Shown piece after piece: positions 55,697 through 64,000 of a stretch of DNA of 64,000 nucleotides. The position numbers and the translations under genes are program-made. Origin of the DNA: Talaromyces rugulosus (lineage: Eukaryota; Ascomycota; Eurotiomycetes; Eurotiales; Trichocomaceae); NCBI RefSeq assembly GCF_013368755.1, contig NC_049562.1, positions 3,534,001 through 3,598,000 on the forward strand. The letters run 5' to 3'. The notes beneath the pieces are model-generated. The model ran no database searches. It was given only the letters and a program-made list of their open reading frames with translations, and was not told the DNA's origin. Numbering within the stretch: the first letter of the stretch is position 1; each line of letters begins with the position of its first letter.

Positions 55697-57669
55697 CTTG
55701 GCTGTAAGGCGGTGAGAATGATTCTGTTGCAGGAGAAAGAGTCGGTCAGCAACAAGAGGGAGGTGAGAAAACAAGTGCAAAAGCACAGGAGGGTAAAAAA
55801 AAAAAAAAGGAAGAAGAAGAAGAATCGAGAGTTGCAGTCAATAAAAGGGAAGAGGATGAGACAAGGGTGGAGAGTGTGGAGAGTGGGAAGAAGAAGAAAG
55901 GACTGTGGTGTGTGTTTGAGGCAAGGTTGACAAGACGACCCGATCTCAGCCTTAGATCGGGCGCCTGCCTTGGCTTGGCGGGACATTGTTCCCCCCTCAA
56001 GGCTCGCGTCACGCGGTCGGTCTGGACACGGCGAATGCCCGAGGGGATGGGAATTGCGTGCACATTTGCAGACATAGACGTCTTGCAAAGAACGCGAGGT
56101 TCAAAAAAACAATATCACGATAAAACGTACCTGTGTGGTGGGCAGAGGGGGGATGAGCAGGAATGTCGGGCTTGGTGGTTGGCCGGAGCGTCGGACAGCG
56201 GCGGGTTTAGGCTAGGTCACCAAGGGAGAGGGCGTGGCTGAAAAGAAATTCGAAGCGGTCGATATAGAGACCAGAGGGACCCAAAGGCAACGGGCCTTGA
56301 TGTCCACAGGATCGGATCGTGTGGCGAGAGCGAGAGAGGCAGAGGGAGCAGAGAGAAGAGAAAGAGAAGGGAGAGCGAGAGCGAGAGAGGGAAAGTGAGG
56401 AGGCAGAGAAAGAGCGGGCACTAGGACCAGACGGGGCTTGGCGCTCAGTAGTCGGTGAACAACAATACCATCATGATTCATCTAAGAATAGCCTTGCATA
56501 CTGGATGGATGCATTTTCCACGCCGGGGATTTATCCGGGAAAATATGATTCTTTTCCATCTTTTGATTTTTTTTACTCTATCTCCGTCATTGCCTTTTTG
56601 GGGGGGACCTTTTCTTTTTTTTTTTTTTTCGTCTGTTTTGTCTACTCTTATTATTCAACCAGGATTTATAAAAAAAAAACATACACAAAAATCGCGCATC
56701 CCATTCGAGGCTGGGCTGCAATAATACTCCATTCATCCAGGCTTGCCGCCGCCGCCGCTTTGTCCAGCCTCGGCCTATTAAATCTACGTAAGCATGCATG
56801 CATGGATAAATATCCATGCATGGCGACTGGAGATAATAATATTTGTTTTTGCCTGTACGACATTGAATGTTTCCTTTTTGACATCATTGGTACAACATGA
56901 AACCGTATATAGTACCCGAGGAGTGCAATGTTCTATAAATAGATACTATAAAAAAACGAATAATTTCATCACTGCAAATTTACAGCTTTCGTCTCGAGAA
57001 CAGGTGCTCCCCAACCGTTTATTTCTATTTTCAATGACGGTTGCTTTCTCGCCTAGATCATTAATAAGGTCCTGATTATAGAATATCTCTATCCTTTGTA
57101 TTCACAGTTAGGGTCTAATTATAAAGCTTATAACAGCTTGGTTTATTTATTATTATAGAGGTGATAAGTAAACACCTAGCCTATCTTTGGACATAGTGTG
57201 ATTTAGTCAATAATCTAGAAATTGTGTAGGGGCGGTTTATTACCTGTTATTGGTTCGCGTAGCTTATCCTAAAGTACTGTGTTAAAAATAATACCTTTCT
57301 GTGACGATACGGAATCTCCCACTTTTAAATTAAACCTTTTCTAGTAGATACGAGCACTACTACTTTGCAGGTTGCAGCGTCCTTCTTTCCTGATTCCATA
57401 CGTAACTCGTCGACAATTGTCTCAGCTTCCTGCTATAATACACCTGCAAACATGATTTTGCTACGATAGGGAATCAGGGGCTGAGATCAGCAACGACCAC
57501 AGTGTCTAGCGTCTAGATTATAGCGTACTATGCCAGGAACCAGACAAGGAGAATACAAAAGTGAAAAGTAAGAGATGCACTAAAAGTTTATATATACCTG
57601 GTGCGAGGCACCGCTAACCCGAATTAGTTAATATTAGGCACAATTGATACTTTGAGACTTTGACATCAG
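55697..57669. promoter_or_regulatory. Casein kinase I promoter with probable 5' UTR intron; then AT-rich intergenic
   Basis: On the minus strand a GTACGT donor at 56130 and an acceptor TTACAG ending at 55702, five nt before the ATG, define a likely 429-nt intron in the 5' UTR. A purine-rich GAGA tract (about 56322-56415) lies upstream, CT-rich on the transcript side. From 56900 the sequence is AT-rich down to the end of the next gene. No coding region seen. Confidence 0.5.
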
Positions 57670-59836
57670 TCAGAAAGCCCAATCGCCTCCCAAATCCGTA
57701 TTAACCAAACTGTCAAAGAATATCCTATCACTTTCCTCAAATAGCCACTCGCCGGTATCATGACCACTACTCTGAATGCCTGGCGCCTCCGGAAGTTGAA
57801 AATGTGCACCAGAAAACTGTAAAATAGTAGTATCGTCTCTAGAACTACTCTCCTCATTCTCAACCGTTTCCGAGGGTGGTTGTCTTGTACGATGGGACAT
57901 TAAACTCGGAGCACTATCCATTCTCGTTATGGATGAAGAAGATATGGTGGATGGGAAAGCAGTGGTTTGGCACGCATTTGCCCCGAGGACCCTCTCGCCT
58001 TCCAGTGGTTGCACGGCACCACTACTTGCAATTTTGATAATCCCAAAGAACGGTATCTCAAGACGCAGCTTTCCAGAAAGGGTTCCGTGAAGGAATTGCT
58101 GCAGTGTGCGAATCACTGAAATGCTCTGAGTATCAACGGCCATCCCGGCGCCATGCTGCTTGAGTCTTTCGAAATTTTGAATGACCGTCTCTACAAGCTG
58201 AGAATCCTCGTACCGTTCTTGTAAGACAGCCTGGTTCGTATTTTTTTGGGCTCCCAGGAGCCCCAGGAGGAGAGTGGTCGCTGCTGTAAAAGCTTCAAAT
58301 TCGAGCAGGTTGGAAAAAAGGAGAGTAATATGGCTCTCACGAATGGAAATCCACCTCTTAATTAGGTTTCGACTGGCGTTCAAGCAAGAGACGTGCGAAT
58401 GTTCATATCGTCGGTCAGTCGCCGCGCGGAGCATGAACGGGAGGTGCACCAGTGTTTCCAGCTCGAAATGCCAGATTTGGCACATCACTCGCTCAAATTC
58501 AATGGATGATTTTTTGGTGCGGTCCGTCGGGATGCTGGTAGGTATATCCCACCAGGCTGGCGGCATTTCCTCTGAGAGGGAATCAAGCAGTTCTCCAATT
58601 CGCTGAGTGGTGGAGAAGGAATGAGTAAAATCTTCTTGGTTGCGAGAAAGTATGAGGCCAGATATATGGTATAACTGCATGTGATAATGATCCTCCTGTG
58701 AAAGCCAGGTGGCTTTGTCGTCAAAAGGCAAGGCCGCTGAGACTGTACCTGATGGTACGCCGAGTAAGGTAGAGAGGTAGCGTTCCTATTTAGTTTGAGC
58801 TTAATTATATGCAGAGAATGAGGTGGATAGTTCACTTACTCCTCTGGAAACCTGGTACCATAAATGAAGCCGTTTTGTCTCCATCACATCCAGCGTTTCC
58901 TGAGACGTCTTGAACGGCTTTCGGTGCAGACCTAGAAGCTGGGATATCGTAATGGCCTTTCGAAACGCAAGCCATGATCTTCGAAGATTTCCAGCATTGA
59001 CTTCGTATATTCCCTGAAGTGCAAGGCATTCAACACCTTCAATACTTCCAGTTACCTCGTCATCAGAAAGGACGTTTTGGTCGAGAAAGTTAATAATACT
59101 ACTCATCATTTCTCGAAGTGGTACGGTAGTTTGGAGTTGGCGCATGTCGGTTCCAGGTGAGAGCTGTTGAATGCAGATTGAAATACAGAGAAGTAGTCTC
59201 GTGATACCCATCAGATGTCCGGTTGAGACGGTGGTGATTTTAAATAACCCTTGACTGTCACTCTCAATATGGTCCGGTAGATGCGGCATCATATGTTGCT
59301 GGATAAGCCACCATCCATGACTCGAAGCGAACAAAAAGTCTACATCGGCTTGACAAGGTAACATCTTAATCAGTTGTCGACGTAGAATCTCAACCTTTCC
59401 AGTTGCAGGGCCAACTTCAGCATGCCCTCCAAAACCAGTAGGTAGTGATGCGAACAGAGGCTGCGACTCGTTTGTCGTTGCCGGAATAGATGAAGGAGTC
59501 AAGCCACCTCCAACTTGATTCGAAGAAATCCTATCTGTCAATGTCTCTAGTAATGACTCTACTCTTGCTATACGGCGAGCCAACGCCGAGTCCTCAACAT
59601 GGTGTTGTGGATCATCATCCACATACTCTTGACTGACACACGCAGTGCTCCTTTCTAGACAACCAGTGCAAATAGAGAGATCTGGAGAGGGAATACACTT
59701 GATCTTTCTCCGTTTACCTGCTTATTGTCAGTCCCGCGATTCGTTATAGAGGCGGGTGCTTACACTCCCAACAGCTCTTCGTTCCCTTGCGGACTCTTTT
59801 CCGCCGATTTTCCGTGGCCACTGAGCTATTCAGCAT
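57670..59836 (-). CDS. Zn2Cys6 transcription factor
   Basis: Exons 59836-59764, 59717-58840 and 58785-57670 give 688 residues. The cluster is split by intron 1: Cys22 and Cys25 in GTKSCWEC, then Cys32, Cys41, Cys44 and Cys51 (KRRKIKC, ICTGC, TAC), a C-x2-C-x6-C-x8-C-x2-C-x6-C spacing. A short helix (ALARRIARVESLLETLTDRI) follows. The middle homology region includes GIYEVNAGNLRRSWLAFRKA, SQLLGLHRKP and ERYLSTLLGVPSGTV. The rest is hydrophobic helical, ending in a short acidic tail (DSLVNTDLGGDWAF) that may activate. Nuclear. Faces a SnoaL-like gene across 657 bp containing repeated TTCGGCCG motifs, so it may regulate itself and that gene. Confidence 0.9.
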
Positions 59837-59929
59837 GTCGACGAAATATTTAGATTGTGCGTATTTGCTGAGTATTCAGTTTCGGGGGAGTACGGGCCAT
59901 TTCCATGTTCTCATTTGAGCTAAACCGTG

Positions 59930-59947
59930 TTCGGCCGAGTTCGGCCG
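59930..59947 (+). promoter_or_regulatory. Two TTCGGCCG direct repeats, 10-bp period
   Basis: TTCGGCCG at 59930-59937 and again at 59940-59947, so the centres are one helical turn apart. Each contains CGG and its complement (CGGCCG palindrome), the triplet bound by Zn2Cys6 proteins. About 100 bp upstream of the regulator's own ATG. Confidence 0.45.
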
Positions 59948-60296
59948 TACCCCATTGATGAACTATATAATTTGGTGCTATGGACTGTAGAGGAGAATTA
60001 CCTGCTAGTGGTCGTGTTTTTTTTTTATACAAAAAAGAAACAATCTAGCCATAAGTTGTTATGTATGTACACCAGCTAGTACAAATCAGAAAAGTCTATA
60101 AGCTTGTTGAAGTTTACTACATGTAGTATTTCAACATAGTATAAAATATTAATTGATCACTAAATTTTAGGCCAATCCGTACTTCTTCCCGTGTGTTTTG
60201 CTCTTCACAGAAAAGCCATATCGGAATCCTTCTATTCCGGGGTTTGATTCTTTTGATAGCGTTGTTCAGTCGGCGGAAATACGGTGTAAGTGATAA

Positions 60297-60305
60297 TCGG
60301 CCGAA
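60297..60305 (-). promoter_or_regulatory. Inverted copy of TTCGGCCGA
   Basis: TTCGGCCGA on the minus strand at 60297-60305, about 190 bp before the SnoaL-like ATG; CGG triplets also occur at about 60271 and 60282. A further copy lies inside the SnoaL-like coding region at 60556-60563. Confidence 0.4.
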
Positions 60306-60493
60306 CACATCCAAAATCAATGCGGAGAAGCGGCGGAGTAAGACCATGTTTATATACCAGACTATATGAACCATTTCTTATAAAAATTCGGCTTCTCTAC
60401 TCGACATTTGTAACAAACCTCCAACGAAGATATTAAAAACCTGTTTACTTCTACGATCGAACAATCACCGCGGAAAGCAAACGCAAAGTCATC

Positions 60494-60922
60494 ATGGGCC
60501 TTACACAAGATACTTCCAGTATTACCGCCGCTGCAGAGGCTCACATGTCCTCCTATTCGGCCGTCCTAACCTCGAACGACTTCAAAACATCCGCCGAACG
60601 GGGTGCTAAAATGGCCACCTACTACCTCCCAACCATCTCCTTCTTTATGGACGGAACCATTATGGAACTAGCCGGTCAATCGAATTACGCGTCTCTAATT
60701 TCTGGGACTTTGGACAAACTGGAAGGTCTCCCTGGAGTAAAAGGACACAGGGTTGAGGCTATAAGCGAAAACAGTGCAATTATATGGCTCTTTCTGGAGG
60801 TGAATGGGTTGGAAACGTCCAACGTCTATTTCTTTAGAAGGATGGAGGATACAACTGAAGGGTTCGAGGGTGGTATTTTTGACGGGGAGACGTGGGTGTT
60901 GAAGCAGCTGGCGAAACAGTAG
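60494..60922 (+). CDS. SnoaL-like / NTF2-fold small protein
   Basis: Intronless, 142 residues. The pattern of an N-terminal helix pair (AAAEAHMSSYSAVLTSNDF), a Pro-Thr turn (YYLPTISFFMDGTIM), and alternating strands (AIIWLFLEVN, SNVYFFRRME, ETWVLKQL) fits the NTF2/SnoaL-like fold used by many small fungal proteins, some enzymes in secondary metabolism and some of unknown role. No catalytic residue can be assigned. Placed by its neighbour, a Zn2Cys6 regulator transcribed the other way, as a likely target of it. Confidence 0.7.
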   Translation: MGLTQDTSSITAAAEAHMSSYSAVLTSNDFKTSAERGAKMATYYLPTISFFMDGTIMELAGQSNYASLISGTLDKLEGLPGVKGHRVEAISENSAIIWLFLEVNGLETSNVYFFRRMEDTTEGFEGGIFDGETWVLKQLAKQ

Positions 60923-61389
60923 ATTGGCTTTCTCATGATACTCTTTAGAGATGTGATTCACGCCAGTCCATTATACGTCAAAATATTCTGTTACTTAGTA
61001 TCTAGAGCTTCTATGACAAACTTCTTTTCAACCTCAACAACGACCGTGGGCTTGCAACTGTTAGGTTATAACTCTTCCGGGACCCTTCTGGCTACAGTTT
61101 AGCTCTAGAGCTTTGGAAGAAGACAAGAGTATAAAAGTCTGTACTGGATGTGTAATCAGCTGTATAGAGTATGTTGGATAGAAGGACTGACTATTTTGCT
61201 AATGGCTTTTTGGTTCAAGTGTCAATGATTGGCATGTGGAATCATACTTGCTATACAATTACATTGTGATAGTATTTAGTCTATTATTAATATAGAAGAA
61301 CCTATATGTACGAGTGTATGTATTAATTGATAATGTATGTATTGCAAGTTGGCATCAATTAATGTATAGCATGGTGTATGTAGTCCCAA
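60923..61389. other. AT-rich convergent 3' region
   Basis: 467 bp, no gene seen, rich in ATGTATGTA-type sequence. Confidence 0.5.
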
Positions 61390-63145
61390 TCAAGTAGCCA
61401 ATGTTTTGAGTTCGAACGTACGGAAATAATCTTTCCCCCATTCTCTAGCTCTAATATCCACATCTATTGTTTTTCCTGCTGCATTCTTATTGACTGTCGG
61501 CCAAAGCTTCAAAAGCGAAATAGCGGCCGGGTTCAGATTCTCTTGGATAACGAAGTCTAGTGTACTGCACTCATGGTTCTCCTGGTACACGTCGGTTCCG
61601 TGTTGGAGCAAGATGAGAGAGGCACACACACCAAAGATGCCTGGGATCGAGGCCGCCCAATACAGCAATGTCGTACCAGTTTTATAACAACAGTCATCTA
61701 CTCCACTGGACGGTTAACTTTTCATAGTTTTCACAAGTGCTTCAAAGGTTTCTTGCAGCATTTCGAAGACCTGCCTGCTCTCATCTTCCACCGAGTCGGA
61801 ATTGGAACTGGTATTAGGGTCTACCGGAGGCGCCACTCCCAAATCGAGACGAATTTTTATCGCTGTGTTAGTTTCTCTGTCTATGAAGACGTCAGAGTTC
61901 CCAGACCCTAGAGGGCGAGCGAGAGGCGTTGTGGCGAACACGTTGAGAATGTAATGCTCGACAGTTTTCAAGAATTTCCGAGATGCGGAGATTTTGTGTG
62001 AGTTGGCTTGGAATTCCTTTGCATCTGCCGAGTTATAATGATCATCCCAGTCATAATCCGAGTCCGAGCCATGCTCGTTTATCGGACTGTCCTCTATCTC
62101 ACCATCCTCGCCACTTAAGTAAGTATATTCGATCAACACACGGATAATACCGCACTGAAGCCGAATGCTGTAGATGGTAATTATTGAAACCGATTTACAA
62201 ACAAGCTTCAAAGCGTAAATCTCCGACCTATTCCAGGCACTAAAAGCTCCATACCGTAGCAGCAACTTGGCCCCAGCAAGGTATTGATTGCATCCCTTTT
62301 GATCAGATGGCCAATTGTACGTTTTGCACATGTGACGCAGAGCGCTGTGTTCTTGCTGAAAACAATTCTCGTTGACTGTGAGCACTAAAACTTCCCTATC
62401 GTCCATACTAGCACAGGTATCAATAATCATCTTCATTATCTTCACGCATCCTCGCTTTGCTGCTGATATTAAAGGAGTTGTATTGACGGGTTCCATTGCT
62501 CCTGGATAATCGTATGGGGTGGACATGAGCAAAAGAGGGTGCTTAGCAAGTAGAAGATCAGTCAGTAATCTCGATGTAACGACCAACAAGATCTTTTCGT
62601 GGATTTCTCAGTATATTTTCAGTTGCTTCCTTCCACAAATGGACGTCGAAACCGGCCTTGGTACTGGCGTCCAGGAGAACCTTTACACATTCTACGTCGG
62701 CGTTAAAGACTCCCAACTCCAACACAGTTGGGCGATTCTGACCCCGTTCAATCGCCTTTTTTACCTCGTCATTATTAGAATTAGCCAGTAGAAACTCTAG
62801 AGTATCTACATCACTTTTCTTGACGAGTCCCAACAGTGGATGGCCGGCTTCCTTCGAGGATATACGTGCTCCATATCTCATCGGCGCTTCTAAAAGGGGC
62901 CGATTTTGATGGGAAGCAGCCCACCCAAGTCCACTACTTCCCATATATTTCACGTTATGTCTGTAGAGAAAGGGAATCGTGATGGGTCTCAAACATTTAG
63001 ATACCCGTGACAGAGACAACAGATTCCGGAGCATTTTCGCTTTGTGCTCCAGGATGACATAGTGGATGATATTTTCAAGAATTTCGACTGGTAACCTGTT
63101 AAATTCTGGCTCTGGTTTCGCCAAGGAGAACTTGCTAAGATCCAC
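61390..63145 (-). pseudogene. F-box/ankyrin protein gene interrupted by an in-frame TAA
   Basis: Exon A (63145-62588) encodes an N-terminal F-box-like segment (EFNRLPVEILENIIHYVILE then LLSLSRVSKCLRPITIPFLY) and ankyrin-like units (GARISSKEAGHPLLGLVKKS). A 46-nt intron (62587-62542, GTTGGT...CTAAG with a ctgac branch site) joins exon B (62541-61714), which continues with NTTPLISAAKRGCVKIMKMI. Exon B ends in TAA at 61714-61716, but the same frame stays open beyond it to 61390 and encodes a further ankyrin-like stretch (KTGTTLLYWAASIPGIFGVC, then LILLQHGTDVYQENH). So either the gene is broken by one nonsense codon or it ends early. The start is uncertain: GTG at 63145 follows CACAG, which looks like a splice acceptor, so a first exon may be missing. 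Confidence 0.6.
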
Positions 63146-64000
63146 TGTGAGATAGAAAGCTGATGGACTGACTGACTGACTTGTAGATTCCGCCCCTCAA
63201 GTGCGATATTGGATGTTTTTGTACCCACAACAATGAAAGTAAAGGGGGGGGTGGTATTTCTAGAAGCAAAACATCAATGTTTTAATTTCTGCTGTCTTGC
63301 TCCCCCCTTTGCCCCTTTCTCTCTAAATTCGAGGGTTTGCCATTGGATAATGATCCTCAGAGTTCATTGCGAAGTTGATTATTCGACAAAGGCGTGAATT
63401 CGTGCCCTTCTTTTTCATTTCTTTATTTCTATTTCTATTTCTTTTTTTTCTTTCTTTTTTTTTTTTTTTTAAGTTTTCTGCCATGGACCTTCCTTTGATT
63501 TTAACTCGGCAACTCTAGTTTCATGATAATGCCTGCAGCCAGAAATGTTGAGACAGGGAAGGCAACAAACAATCAAATTTTGCCTTTTACGGGAAAAAAT
63601 TTCACTACGATTACATGACTATGTGTAATGTATAACCCTATCAGAAATCAATAGGGAAAACTATGATTGCATACATATTTAGTCAATTATGCAAATATAA
63701 TGTAAAAGTAATATAAAAAAATCTATGTATACATTATAATTCGGACTCCCACCCCAAAAGTTCGAATGCCACGTCCAGGATCTTGAAAACCACGAGAAGA
63801 GACTCAATAAAGACAAAACAAAAACAACACAGACACAAACAATCAAATACGTTGGCTGGATGGTAAACCGTTTCAGGGCGCCCAGAAATTGACGCGGTAC
63901 GATACGGAACGAGAGAGAAAAACGCCATCCTGAGAAAAAAAAATCCTTGGTGCGTAAGATCGTGATATGATGGACGATAGAGCAGGAGGGGGAAAAAGGA
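63146..64000. other. Right-edge intergenic
   Basis: No supported gene. A (GACT)n tract at about 63164-63180 lies just upstream of the ankyrin gene. T-rich from 63400. A 64-codon minus-strand frame near 63734-63928 has no recognisable domain. Confidence 0.5.

Larger units (their letters stand above)
59837..60493. promoter_or_regulatory. Divergent promoter region between the Zn2Cys6 regulator and the SnoaL-like gene
   Basis: 657 bp holding three TTCGGCCG motifs on both strands, a CGGCGGAAATACGG sequence near 60271, and TATA-like AT sequences near 60350. Regulatory sites are given separately. Confidence 0.55.

Noticed and set aside
63734..63928. 64-codon minus-strand frame at the right edge
   Set aside because: Short, Cys/Phe-rich by chance in T-rich DNA, with no domain and no splice partner.

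Overview
This window is a gene-dense stretch of nuclear DNA from a filamentous ascomycete (Pezizomycotina; the gene families and intron style fit Eurotiomycetes, but genus cannot be fixed by eye). The evidence is short GT-AG introns of about 45-85 nt with ctaac/ctgac-like branch points, Zn2Cys6 regulators, an Rlp24, a Ku80, an AP-1-like bZIP factor and a fungal casein kinase I. I rebuilt exon structures by eye; every multi-exon model marked as complete closes in frame across its junctions. No tRNA, rRNA, transposon or CRISPR array was recognised.

Layout. 0-5.3 kb: 3' end of an unknown gene, a membrane protein of unknown function, then RLP24 and TIM14/PAM18 head to head. 6.5-9.4 kb: large Zn2Cys6 regulator. 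10-12.7 kb: mitochondrial m-AAA protease AFG3. 13.6-17.6 kb: a DUF1295 membrane enzyme divergent from TOP3. 18.3-20.9 kb: an intronless 846-residue membrane-anchored coiled-coil protein of unknown function. 22.5-24.6 kb: sugar-porter MFS transporter. 25.3-29 kb: small TMEM205-like protein divergent from KU80. 29.2-32.6 kb: VAM7-like PX-SNARE divergent from a DUF676-type lipase-like protein. 32.8-38.4 kb: Gemin2/Brr1-like protein, cytosolic aspartyl-tRNA synthetase and a CECR5-type HAD protein, all on the minus strand. 39.3-45.1 kb: accessory patch in AT-rich DNA with a P450, a regulator that has lost its zinc cluster, and an F-box-like protein. 45.8-50.2 kb: coatomer gamma (SEC21) divergent from a phosducin-like protein. 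50.8-55.7 kb: AP-1-like bZIP and casein kinase I. 57.7-63.1 kb: second accessory patch with an intact Zn2Cys6 regulator divergent from a SnoaL-like protein, and an ankyrin/F-box gene broken by an in-frame stop.

Most genes are housekeeping: ribosome assembly, mitochondrial import and proteolysis, DNA repair, vesicle traffic, tRNA charging, snRNP assembly. They form no single pathway. Shared themes visible in the sequence are short shared promoters between divergent pairs, an ACGCGT box upstream of both DNA-maintenance genes (TOP3, KU80), a TGAGTCA site upstream of the aspartyl-tRNA synthetase, and repeated TTCGGCCG motifs between the 59.8-kb regulator and the SnoaL-like gene. I saw no convincing undescribed multi-gene system; the best leads are the orphan coiled-coil membrane protein, the zinc-cluster-less regulator beside the P450, the stop-interrupted ankyrin gene, and the TTCGGCCG repeats.
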